The notes under the pieces: model-generated
Seen by the model: only the letters and a program-made list of their open reading frames with translations
What the model was told of the DNA's origin: nothing
The model's database searches: none
From: an uncultured Dorea sp.
GTDB taxonomy: Bacteria; Bacillota; Clostridia; Lachnospirales; Lachnospiraceae
Assembly: GCA_910584575.1 (NCBI GenBank)
Contig: CAJUBG010000010.1
Location: forward strand, 1 to 64,000
Length of the DNA: 64,000 nt
Direction of reading: 5' to 3'
Part shown: one piece after another, positions 17,814 through 25,629 of the stretch
How positions within the stretch are numbered: the first letter of the stretch is position 1
Layout of the letters: each line of letters opens with the position of its first letter
Program-made: the position numbers and the translations under genes

Positions 17814-19757
17814 ATGTTAGATGAGATTTTAGAAAATAAGGATGATGTAACCCCGAAAACCAACGAGACGGAAAACAAGGGAACGGATTCAGAACCGGAT
17901 GTGGACGAGAATGTGAAACATACCCCTATTGAGGAGGGCAGCGGATTACCGAAAGAAGAAACATTAAACAGTAGCGCGGGATTTCCAAATGTTGATTTGC
18001 AGATGGATTCTGGCAGCGACGAGTCTTCGGAGAGTGAGGAGGATAATGATGACTTAGAGAATCCCCCCAGTACTGTGGAGGCGAAGCCCAAAGCGCAGGA
18101 TGGGCAAAGAGAAGGAACTCCAAAGAGCGAAGGAGGGAAGAATAAAAGCAAAGTTTATATGGACGGGCATGTGATTGTCCATCCCCGTCTGGAGGATCTT
18201 CCAAAAGAGGAAACTCCGAAGAATGAAGGAGGGAACAATGGCGGCTCTGAACACCCCCAACCGCAGCCGGAGGCGCCAGAACGAGGCAATTTAGTAAATG
18301 AAGAAATAAACGAAGACTTGCGGGATATGGCATTAGAAAACCTGGACGAGAATCAGGTTGCAAGACGCGGGGAGAATCAGGACAGCAATTTTGACAGTCT
18401 GAAGGATTTAAAGGCATTGAAAGAAAAAAAACCGGACGAAAATGGCGAAAACAACGCACCTGATAATGCCGGCGATGCAAATGAGACGTTGGAAAAGGTT
18501 CTCGAAGCCAGAAAAGGGAATATTTACGCGGCAGTTGTGCTGGCAAAGGGACTGGAGAGGAACGAATCCAACCCATTGGCCAGCGGCAGGTTCTCTCGTT
18601 TTATGAATTCTTCTAAGGTAGATAGAATCTTTGACGCCAACAAATTAGGAATGGGTGTCAATGGAATAATCTCTACCTTTGATGAGGATTATGCCAAGTC
18701 CAAGGTCGGAAACGGGATTTCACTGGTGGTAAATCTAATCGGCATGGTGGGTTCTCTCCGTGATTTGGCGAAGAAGATACGAGCATTCCGGAATTCGCCC
18801 AAATTAAAGGATAATCCTGATAAAAAGAAGGATATCGTAAGGAATGACGCATTTGCCGTAATCGGCATGGTTGCCGATGCCGCTACGATATTGCTCAGGG
18901 TCTGCGGTATTGCCAAGGCCATTGCGGGCCTCGCGGGGCAAGGCAAGAGCATGTTTGCAAAGGTGACGGGGTATGTTTCACAGGCTCTTGGCGGCCTGGC
19001 GCAGATTGCGGGTCTTTCCACATCTGTGAATCAGATGCTCAAGTTAAAAGACCAAATGAGCAAAACGAAAGCAGAAAGAGAGGATGCACGTAAGGATTTA
19101 AATGATCTTATCTTCAAATATTATATTGACACGGGGGGATCGGATCGGACGACCCTTGCATTGGATATGTTGGAACGGGACGATATCCCAGAAGAAGATA
19201 AGGAGATAGTGGTCAGGTATCTGATGCTTGACAGGAAGGTTGGAAAAATAAACGCGCAGGTGCGTAGCGGAGCATTTGGCCTGACTACTCTTGCTACGGG
19301 CCTGATTTCCACCATAACCGGAAGTGTAAACTCAGGGCTGAATAATTTTGATGAAGAAACGGCAACCGATGAGCAGAAGAAGCGGGGACAAGCGGCAAAG
19401 ACCGCAAATAAGGTTGGAGCCACACTTTCAAATTCTGCCGTTATACTCGGCGCATCCAAGAATATGATCGGGGAAATCGTAGGCAAAACGAAAAAGCCTT
19501 CCGGTGTTGAATCGGCTCTTGGAAATCGGGCAACGGGAATCCTGAATGAACTCAAGGACGAGAAGTACGGCCTGAAAGGGATTGCGGCTTCATTGGCGCA
19601 CGAGCCGGGGGATGAAGAAAAAAATAATGCGAAGGCTGCATTGGGGAAATATGCCGCCGCCGATAAGAATCTTCAGAGCCTTGGCGTGAATTATGGGGTG
19701 CTTTTAAAATCAGCCAAGAAAAAAGATTTTGAGCAGGCTTTAATTGCAGGGATATAG
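17814..19757 (+). CDS. Candidate CIS cargo/effector: acidic disordered front, hydrophobic helical core
   Basis: 647 residues, ATG 8 bp after GAGGTG. Residues ~1-225 are strongly acidic and low-complexity (D/E/N/P/G/S), with short motifs repeated twice: LPKEET at ~45 and ~129, and PKSEGG/PKNEGG at ~102 and ~134. From ~235 the protein is helical with Gly/Ala-rich hydrophobic stretches at ~298-316, ~345-375, ~386-404 and ~487-510, looking more like amphipathic insertion segments than standard membrane spans. No Sec signal peptide. No known toxin catalytic motif was recognised. The DNA appears more AT-rich than its neighbours. It is the only clearly non-structural soluble gene placed directly before the AAA+ ATPase, where eCIS loci keep cargo; that role is inference. 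Confidence 0.45.
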   Translation: MLDEILENKDDVTPKTNETENKGTDSEPDVDENVKHTPIEEGSGLPKEETLNSSAGFPNVDLQMDSGSDESSESEEDNDDLENPPSTVEAKPKAQDGQREGTPKSEGGKNKSKVYMDGHVIVHPRLEDLPKEETPKNEGGNNGGSEHPQPQPEAPERGNLVNEEINEDLRDMALENLDENQVARRGENQDSNFDSLKDLKALKEKKPDENGENNAPDNAGDANETLEKVLEARKGNIYAAVVLAKGLERNESNPLASGRFSRFMNSSKVDRIFDANKLGMGVNGIISTFDEDYAKSKVGNGISLVVNLIGMVGSLRDLAKKIRAFRNSPKLKDNPDKKKDIVRNDAFAVIGMVADAATILLRVCGIAKAIAGLAGQGKSMFAKVTGYVSQALGGLAQIAGLSTSVNQMLKLKDQMSKTKAEREDARKDLNDLIFKYYIDTGGSDRTTLALDMLERDDIPEEDKEIVVRYLMLDRKVGKINAQVRSGAFGLTTLATGLISTITGSVNSGLNNFDEETATDEQKKRGQAAKTANKVGATLSNSAVILGASKNMIGEIVGKTKKPSGVESALGNRATGILNELKDEKYGLKGIAASLAHEPGDEEKNNAKAALGKYAAADKNLQSLGVNYGVLLKSAKKKDFEQALIAGI

Positions 19758-19771
19758 TTCTTTGACTGAGA

Positions 19772-21976
19772 ATGGATGGTGTAGGAATGTTTTCTGGGCA
19801 GGAGGAATATTTTCAGAAGCTTTTGGTTCTGGTAAAAAAGGAGATTGGCCTGTATACGAAATATGCCGTGCGCCTCAAGGAAAACGGAGGAATCCGGCAT
19901 ATCTACAATACGAAACTATTCAGGGACGAGCTTTCCAACGTGATGGAGGATGCGTTTGCGCATATGGACCGGAGGTCTTACGGCATGGAGAGGGAGGCGC
20001 TCTTTGGAGAATGGCAAAAGTTCCATGATGAGGCGTACCGCACCATGAAGGAGGGCGGGGTGTTTCTTGCTTTTGAATATATGCTCAGAAGGCTTGGCTT
20101 CAATGCGTTCCAGCAGTATATCGCCTGCCTTGCCATGGCGCCGGAGTTGAACCGGGAATTTGAAAGGATGTATAGCTTCTTACAGGACGACCTGGCTTGG
20201 AGATATCCTTCTCTGGATTTGTGCATCAAAATGTACACCATGGATGAGCAAGAGCAAAATACCCTTATTCATCAGACTTTTGCCACCAGAGAGTTATTAT
20301 GCTGCGCCTTTGGCGCAAAGCCTGCCACCCAGGACAGTGAGCTGGCATGGAGGTTTAAGCTTCGGGAGAAGCTGGTGGAGTATATCTTCTTCCATGAATC
20401 GGATTTACAGGGGAGAAAGGGAGAGTATTACCTGAAGTTTTCGGACAGGGAAACGGAGACGGAACCGGCGTGCAACATCAACAGCCAGACTGCAAAGAGC
20501 CTTGAGCGCCGTCTTCGGGAGACTGGTTCCTCAATGGACGAAGTCCGCCTCCTTTTCCTTAAGGGACCCTTTGGCAGCGGAAAGAAGCTTCAAATCAGCC
20601 TCGCGGCAAAGAGCAAGGGACGCGCGGTTTTGTTTCTCGACATGAATGGACTGGTACACAGGAAGGCAGAGCAGATGCAGGAAATCGCCTGTGACGCGGT
20701 GGTTCGGGCATTATTAGATAACGCGTTTTTGGTATTCGACCACTGGGAAGCGGTCTGGAGGGGAGAGAGAAAGAACCGTCAGGCAGCACAGGCAATGCTG
20801 CGGCGGGCGTCCTTATTCTTCAGAAATGTGTTCTTTACTGTGGAAGAAGGGGCGGGGGAGGATGTATTAGAAGGAGAATATCCGGACGGGTACAGAATCG
20901 AGGAGTTTTGGCTTCGCTTTCCTTCTATACAGGAGAGAAGTATGCTTTGGCGGACATTTCTCGCACAGGAGGGTGTTCAGGCAGAGGAGGAGAATGTCTG
21001 TGATACGTTGGCGGCGCAGTTTGATTTCACTCCAGGGGTGATACAGGAGGCTGCAAAATTGGCGTGCAGGGAGGCAGCCGTAAAGGGGGAAGCAACGGTT
21101 GGGACGGCATATCTGTATCAGGCATGCCAGCAGAAGATTTCCCATAAGCTAGGGGAACGGGCCAGTCGGGTCAATGCAGCGTATACCTGGGATGACCTGG
21201 TGTTGGAGGAGGGGCCCAAAGAGCTTTTGCGTCAGGCGTGCGGACAGATTTCCTATCGGGGCAAGGTCTATGAGGAGTGGGGATTTGCGGATAAGCTTGC
21301 CTATGGCAGAGGAGTTTCGCTGCTCTTTGCGGGACCTCCGGGAACCGGAAAGACCATGGCGGCGCAGGTGCTTGCAAGGGAGTTGAATCTTGAGCTCTAT
21401 AAGGTGGATCTTTCCGGTGTGCTGTCTAAATATATTGGGGAGACACAGAAGAATCTGCGTGAGATTTTCGACGAGGTGAAGAAAAGCAGGAGTATTCTTT
21501 TTTTTGACGAGGCGGACGTACTGTTCGGGAAACGTGTGGACGTCACGGATTCCAGGGATATCAGCGCGAATGCCCAGACAGCGTACCTGTTACAGAAGAT
21601 GGAGGAATACGACGGGATAACGATCCTTGCTACGAATCTGATGCAGAATTTTGACGATGCATATAAGCGAAGGATGAAATATATCATCCGGTTTACATTT
21701 CCCCAGAAAGAACAAAGAGCCAGGCTTTGGGAGAAGGTATTTCCATCGAAAATGCCCTTGGAGAGCGATATAGATATTGCTTATCTGGCGGATAATTTTG
21801 AGCTTTCTGGCGCAAGTATTAAGAATATTGCGCTCAACGCGGCATTTCTTGCGGCTTCAAGACAGGAGGTTACAGGGATGGCCCATATTATGACGGCTTT
21901 GCAGCAGGAATATGAGAAATCCGGAAAGATACTTGGAAAAGCGGATTTGCAGGAGTATTATGTATATAAAATATAG
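19772..21976 (+). CDS. Two-domain AAA+ ATPase of the injection system (Afp15-like)
   Basis: 734 residues. After an N-terminal helical domain there are two P-loop regions: a degenerate one (GPFGSGKKLQ at ~264-273, lacking the usual T/S after Lys) and a complete C-terminal AAA+ domain with Walker A GPPGTGKT (~520-527), Walker B ILFFDEAD (~575-582), sensor-1-like TILATNLMQNFDDAYKRRM and a lid. This is the FtsH/CDC48-like ATPase found in Afp/PVC-type loci, required for assembly or cargo loading. The start is weakly supported: ATG 19772 follows only a poor ribosome binding site, and ATG 19787 is an alternative. It begins 14 bp after the candidate cargo gene. Confidence 0.85.
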   Translation: MDGVGMFSGQEEYFQKLLVLVKKEIGLYTKYAVRLKENGGIRHIYNTKLFRDELSNVMEDAFAHMDRRSYGMEREALFGEWQKFHDEAYRTMKEGGVFLAFEYMLRRLGFNAFQQYIACLAMAPELNREFERMYSFLQDDLAWRYPSLDLCIKMYTMDEQEQNTLIHQTFATRELLCCAFGAKPATQDSELAWRFKLREKLVEYIFFHESDLQGRKGEYYLKFSDRETETEPACNINSQTAKSLERRLRETGSSMDEVRLLFLKGPFGSGKKLQISLAAKSKGRAVLFLDMNGLVHRKAEQMQEIACDAVVRALLDNAFLVFDHWEAVWRGERKNRQAAQAMLRRASLFFRNVFFTVEEGAGEDVLEGEYPDGYRIEEFWLRFPSIQERSMLWRTFLAQEGVQAEEENVCDTLAAQFDFTPGVIQEAAKLACREAAVKGEATVGTAYLYQACQQKISHKLGERASRVNAAYTWDDLVLEEGPKELLRQACGQISYRGKVYEEWGFADKLAYGRGVSLLFAGPPGTGKTMAAQVLARELNLELYKVDLSGVLSKYIGETQKNLREIFDEVKKSRSILFFDEADVLFGKRVDVTDSRDISANAQTAYLLQKMEEYDGITILATNLMQNFDDAYKRRMKYIIRFTFPQKEQRARLWEKVFPSKMPLESDIDIAYLADNFELSGASIKNIALNAAFLAASRQEVTGMAHIMTALQQEYEKSGKILGKADLQEYYVYKI

Positions 21977-21991
21977 AAAATGGAGATAAAG

Positions 21992-22537
21992 ATGAATAAA
22001 GAAGAATTAAGGGAAGGTTTAAAGAGGCTGTATGAATATGTAAGTCCCCTGGATTTTAAGAGCGTGTTTCTGGAGGAGGGGAAGGGAGCTCCTATGGATA
22101 CGCTTCTGCTTGGCGTTACAATGGGGGAGGAGTTGAGTATGGATATCTCCTGCAATTTTGCCCATGCACCGGAGTTCGGGGATATCCTTCATTTCTATGG
22201 GGAACTGAATTTGGAGCCGCTGCTTGAGGAGAATCCGAATGCTTTTTCCGAAACGGTCATCCTTAAGATGATTAACGGGCTGAACAAGGGACTGCCCATT
22301 GGACAGATTGTTTATCTTACGGAGGACAGTACGGGGAAGCCTCAGAAGGTTATCGGGATTCGTTATACGATACTGACAGGGCTTTCGGGGGAGGAGGAGC
22401 TTAGGAAATGCGTCAGTATTATTGAGATGTTGATGAATATCTATGAAATTCTGTGCAGTACCCTGTATCTCTTGTTGGAGGGAGATTCACTTGAGAAGGC
22501 GATGGAAACGCTGACGAGGATTTTGGAGGAAGATTAG
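21992..22537 (+). CDS. Small acidic protein, last gene of the CIS operon; possible chaperone
   Basis: 181 residues from the ATG at 21992 (GGAG six bases before); an in-frame ATG at 21980 has no ribosome binding site. The protein is acidic, with N-terminal helix (LREGLKRLYEYVS), a beta-sheet of ~90 residues (MDTLLLGVTMGEELSMDISC; IGQIVYLTEDSTGKPQKVIG) and two C-terminal helices. This alpha-beta-alpha outline is like YbjN or class I secretion chaperones, but no family is firmly recognised. Position directly after the AAA+ gene and near the cargo candidate suggests a loading chaperone or ATPase adaptor; this is inference. Confidence 0.4.
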   Translation: MNKEELREGLKRLYEYVSPLDFKSVFLEEGKGAPMDTLLLGVTMGEELSMDISCNFAHAPEFGDILHFYGELNLEPLLEENPNAFSETVILKMINGLNKGLPIGQIVYLTEDSTGKPQKVIGIRYTILTGLSGEEELRKCVSIIEMLMNIYEILCSTLYLLLEGDSLEKAMETLTRILEED

Positions 22538-22540
22538 ATT

Positions 22541-22580
22541 AATGCTCTATGTGGTTGTTATACTGCATAGGGCATTTTTA
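22541..22580 (+). terminator. Rho-independent terminator closing the CIS operon
   Basis: Arms AATGCTCTATG (22541-22551) and CATAGGGCATT (22566-22576) pair with one G-T wobble around a 14-nt loop, and the right arm runs into TTTTTA. It begins 4 bp after the last CIS gene. Confidence 0.75.
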
Positions 22581-22632
22581 GTAAGATGAAAATTAGTAAT
22601 GTATAACTTACTTAAAAAGTAAAATAAACGTA

Positions 22633-22661
22633 TTGACAAGAAAACTTGGCATGCTTATAAT
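22633..22661 (+). promoter_or_regulatory. Consensus sigma-A promoter with overlapping operator repeats
   Basis: A perfect -35 TTGACA (22633-22638) and a perfect -10 TATAAT (22656-22661) are separated by exactly 17 bp. The -35 box lies inside the first copy of a 15-nt repeat, and a second copy starts 7 bp past the -10 box, over the expected transcription start. This is the geometry of a repressed promoter. Confidence 0.85.
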
Positions 22662-22682
22662 TAAAAGTGACAAGAAAACTTG
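22634..22682 (+). repeat. Two 15-nt direct repeats, probable operator pair
   Basis: TGACAAGAAAACTTG occurs at 22634-22648 and again at 22668-22682, 34 bp apart (about three helical turns). Each copy has an internal dyad CAAG-N4-CTTG, as expected for a dimeric HTH repressor. The XRE protein encoded at 23,038 is the obvious candidate ligand. Confidence 0.7.
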
Positions 22683-22709
22683 ATAACTTTAAAAAGGGAG
22701 GCGCCATAT

Positions 22710-23027
22710 ATGGACAGGGATGAAGTTCTGCGCAGAGTACAGGATAAGAAGCCAAATCAGATGGACGAGATGGAAACAGATATTTTAAATAAGGGCTGTA
22801 AGGCAGGATTAGTGGTAGGTCTTATAGCCTGCCTGATTGCCATGGTTACAAAAATGCTTGCGGATGTTCCGTATTATGATGTATATGCCATATATTGTTT
22901 TATGGCCGGCGGACAATGGTTATATAGGTGGATGCGTCTTAAAAGGAAACATGATTTGTGCTATGGAATACTATGGTGTATAACGGCAACAGGGTTTTTT
23001 ATCGGCTATTTAGTTGAAATTTTCTGA
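22710..23027 (+). CDS. Small two- or three-helix membrane protein (DUF6442-like)
   Basis: 105 residues from the ATG at 22710 (ribosome binding site AAAGGGAGG). An N-terminal cytosolic segment (MDRDEVLRRVQDKKPNQMDE) precedes hydrophobic helices at ~30-50 (AGLVVGLIACLIAMVT), ~55-75 and ~85-105. This matches small Firmicute membrane proteins paired with XRE regulators, annotated as DUF6442; role unknown. It is co-transcribed with the following HTH gene from the repeat-controlled promoter. Confidence 0.7.
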   Translation: MDRDEVLRRVQDKKPNQMDEMETDILNKGCKAGLVVGLIACLIAMVTKMLADVPYYDVYAIYCFMAGGQWLYRWMRLKRKHDLCYGILWCITATGFFIGYLVEIF

Positions 23028-23037
23028 TGGTGGCTGC

Positions 23038-23244
23038 ATGGATACAGAACTGATATTGAAAAACAATTTAAAGCAGGCAAGGATGGAAAAACACTTGTCT
23101 CAAAATGAACTTGCTAAGCTGGTAGGCGTATCACGCCAGACAATCAGTTCCATTGAGACAGGTGTATTCAATCCGACTGCTAAGTTAGCATTAATTCTGT
23201 GTATTGCGTTAGATAAAAAATTTGAGGATTTGTTTTACTTCTAA
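23038..23244 (+). CDS. XRE-family transcriptional regulator
   Basis: 68 residues from the ATG at 23038, almost entirely a Cro/C1-type helix-turn-helix (LKQARMEKHLSQNELAKLVG, VSRQTISSIETGVFNPTAKL). It lacks a ligand domain, like YozG/YgzD-type minimal repressors. It starts 10 bp after the membrane-protein gene, and the two 15-nt operator repeats upstream of that gene suggest autoregulation. Confidence 0.88.
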   Translation: MDTELILKNNLKQARMEKHLSQNELAKLVGVSRQTISSIETGVFNPTAKLALILCIALDKKFEDLFYF

Positions 23245-23251
23245 GTATATA

Positions 23252-24577
23252 CTATGATTGATTGCATAGCGATGTGTTAGTAATCATCTGCAGGATGAAC
23301 TGTCCATGCGCCTGCCGGAAATTTACACTGGAGTGGGTCTGTCTGGCAAAGGAGAGGATACTTTTTGTTCCGATACCGTGCTCAGTCCCTTTCTGTGAAA
23401 TGGGCAGCCCGTCTTCATCAAATACAATATCTGTGCTGCATGTATTGGCAATCTCCATGAGATACTGACTGCCGTTCATGCGGCTTTTTAATTTGATACA
23501 GCACTCAATGGATTCATTGCGGCAGGCATGCAGCGCATTATCAAGGGCGTTAGCAAGAACTACGGAGAAGGAGGTAGAATCAATCGAGTCTTTCGGAGGC
23601 GCTGTGAAATCGGCCTGTACTTGTATACCTTCGTTCTTGGCGGCATCCAGATAATACGCGAGTACGGAGTTGATGATATAGTTCTGGCAGTAATGAGGCG
23701 TCTCGCTTTTGAGCAGGGCATCTTCTAAGCCGGACAGCAGGTGCCTGGCATCTTCCATGGCGTTGTCCTTCAGACAGGAATTCATGACAATGGAAAAATG
23801 CCGGATGTCATGGCGCAGTATTTTCAGCCTTTCTTCCGAAGTAAGGATATTCTTCGCCTGTTTCTCCATAGAAGATACCTGAAGCATCAGAAGCTCTTTT
23901 TCGTGGGAGACCATCTGAAGCTGGTATTGGCGCAGTATACTCTGGTAGACTACGAAATAAACGATAATCATCAGTACCAAAAGCCCATAGATGTATACGA
24001 CCCGTATGGGATCCCTGATATAATAAAACGGAACATTTCCAATTAATTCAATCAGTGCGCAAAAGCAAATCGGAATCAGTGACAGCGAACCCCAACCGAT
24101 ATGTACGGTCCTGGTCAGATTCAGGAAGGGTTTCCTTAAATACCGATATTCCAGATAGATTACGATGGAATAGACGGCAGTAAGGAGAAGAAAATAGGTA
24201 TACAGATTGCCATGAAACATAGTATTCAATAACAGAACGCTCATGGCAAATATAAGGGAAAAACCGACCTGGGTTGCATAGTTGAACGCAGACTGCGCAG
24301 GGGAATTGCAGTCCATTTTATAAGCCAGGGCAATGGCTGGCAGAGAAATCGTAAAAAGCATTACCTTTGTAAAGAAGAAATAACCAAACATAGAAATAAT
24401 TACCCAGGAGGACGTAAATACCCATACAAGATAGAACCCGAATAATGTAAGTATTTTCCGAACAGGATATTTGAATGAAGTAAGGGCTGTCATCATACCC
24501 AGGGTGAAGCTGGTAATTAAAAGTATCTTAATGGAATGTGCTATCATATTGTTTTCAAGGAAATTTGACAGGGTCAT
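23252..24577 (-). CDS. AgrC-like GHKL sensor histidine kinase
   Basis: 441 residues from the ATG at 24577, which overlaps the response-regulator stop (ATGA) and follows AGGAGG; the longer frame beginning upstream lacks such a site. The N-terminal ~205 residues form about six membrane helices. The kinase core has an H-box with LRHDIRHFSIVM, an N-box LANALDNALHAC and a G-box GTEHGIGTKSILSF. This is the HATPase_c_5/AgrC-type class that works with LytTR regulators and often senses peptides, but no peptide precursor gene is visible nearby. Confidence 0.85.
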   Translation of the reverse strand: MTLSNFLENNMIAHSIKILLITSFTLGMMTALTSFKYPVRKILTLFGFYLVWVFTSSWVIISMFGYFFFTKVMLFTISLPAIALAYKMDCNSPAQSAFNYATQVGFSLIFAMSVLLLNTMFHGNLYTYFLLLTAVYSIVIYLEYRYLRKPFLNLTRTVHIGWGSLSLIPICFCALIELIGNVPFYYIRDPIRVVYIYGLLVLMIIVYFVVYQSILRQYQLQMVSHEKELLMLQVSSMEKQAKNILTSEERLKILRHDIRHFSIVMNSCLKDNAMEDARHLLSGLEDALLKSETPHYCQNYIINSVLAYYLDAAKNEGIQVQADFTAPPKDSIDSTSFSVVLANALDNALHACRNESIECCIKLKSRMNGSQYLMEIANTCSTDIVFDEDGLPISQKGTEHGIGTKSILSFARQTHSSVNFRQAHGQFILQMITNTSLCNQS

Positions 24578-25317
24578 GGCTCTTTTACCTCCTGAAGCCA
24601 GTAATCGATATAGCATTGCCGTACCTTTGCAGCAAATGAGCGTGCAACGGGAACCTTGTTTCCGGTAGTCAGTGAAAGAAAACCGGTGGTAAGGCGGCTG
24701 GAATAATCCAGATTCACCACAAAGGAGGTGTGTGTCTTAATGAAATTCGGCTGTTCCAGAATTGGCGCAAGAAACTGGTTGAAGCTGGAACGCAGATACA
24801 GGCTTTTTAAATGTGTGCCATCTGCCAGATGAAGATGGCATACATGGGAAAGCAGCTCTGCATAGACAATGGTATGCAAAGGTATCTGCCGGATTCCGTC
24901 GGACGTCTTGAGGAGAAATACATTATTTTTCTGCTGCTCATAGCGATAGGCAAGCTTGTCAAGCACAGGAAATAAGTTGTCCTTGGAAACCGGTTTACAG
25001 ATATAGTTAAATGCGAACAGGCGGAATGCATCAGGATAGTAATCGTTACTTGAGCTTATGTAAACGATCAGCGGCTCTGCAAGCAGGCTGGTAAGCTGTT
25101 CACCCAGACTGATACCTGTCATATCGGGCATGAGAATATCAAGCAGAAAGATATCGTAGGCTTCCCCGCCTGAAACAGAGTCGAGCAGATTATAAGGCGA
25201 GCGAAATGAATATATTTTGATCTCCGGATGATTCTGGTTTTGACACCATTCTTTGATTGTCTCCGAAGTTTTAGTAAGGTCTGTACTGTCGTCGTCACAG
25301 ATGGCAAGGCGTAACAT
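24574..25317 (-). CDS. LytTR-family response regulator
   Basis: 247 residues. Receiver domain ~1-120 with acidic pocket (AICDDD), phospho-acceptor Asp in FLLDILMPDMTG, conserved Ser/Thr in IVYISSSND and Lys in YICKPV. The C-terminal ~100 residues are a LytTR DNA-binding domain (IPLHTIVYAELLSHVCHLHL ... FIKTHTSFVVNLDYSSRLTT). It is the first gene of the minus-strand two-component operon, translationally coupled to the kinase. Targets are unknown; the divergent ion-channel operon starts ~310 bp away. Confidence 0.88.
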   Translation of the reverse strand: MLRLAICDDDSTDLTKTSETIKEWCQNQNHPEIKIYSFRSPYNLLDSVSGGEAYDIFLLDILMPDMTGISLGEQLTSLLAEPLIVYISSSNDYYPDAFRLFAFNYICKPVSKDNLFPVLDKLAYRYEQQKNNVFLLKTSDGIRQIPLHTIVYAELLSHVCHLHLADGTHLKSLYLRSSFNQFLAPILEQPNFIKTHTSFVVNLDYSSRLTTGFLSLTTGNKVPVARSFAAKVRQCYIDYWLQEVKEP

Positions 25318-25629
25318 CTTATGTACCTCTTTCGTTAAAATTAAGGGATACCCTCATCTATCCGGACATGGCCCAGGTATTTCGAGCTGACAGACTGTCC
25401 ATCCATGCGGCCTCTCCGGATAGATGTATGTGTGTGAGGGGTAAGCTTATTATAAGATTTTTATGCCTTGAATTCCATAACATGGGATAAACTGTGGATT
25501 TTTGGGGACAAACGGAGGCTCACAGATCTGTTTTTTTTGGTGCAAAATCTGTATAATTGTTGTAACGCCCCAAAAAATGGGGAACTTTAACTAACATAAA
25601 GCAGTAGTGCTAAAGAGAGGAGAGTTTTT
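25318..25629. other. 312-bp divergent intergenic region with a long inverted repeat
   Basis: No gene is visible. An 11-bp inverted repeat ATCTATCCGGA (25356-25366) and TCCGGATAGAT (25415-25425), flanked by matching CCCTCA/TGAGGG (25351-25356 and 25435-25440), would fold a long hairpin in the minus-strand leader of the response regulator. A minus-strand TATAAT lies just beyond it (complement of 25447-25452). Toward the + operon there is a TATAAT at 25552-25557 with a weak -35, and a small CCCCA/TGGGG hairpin at 25568-25582. Confidence 0.5.

Noticed and set aside
1..22580. Interpretation of the locus as a prophage tail module
   Set aside because: The AAA+ ATPase, DUF4255 and DUF4280 proteins and absence of lysis, capsid and integration genes fit a CIS better. 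Only the left edge leaves some doubt.
1..22580. Interpretation as a canonical type VI secretion system
   Set aside because: No TssJ/L/M membrane complex or ClpV is present; spike and hub are separate genes, and gpI- and DUF4255-type proteins are of the eCIS type.
22634..22682. The 15-nt direct repeats as attachment sites or IS target duplication
   Set aside because: The copies are 34 bp apart with only a promoter between them, so operators are the simpler reading.
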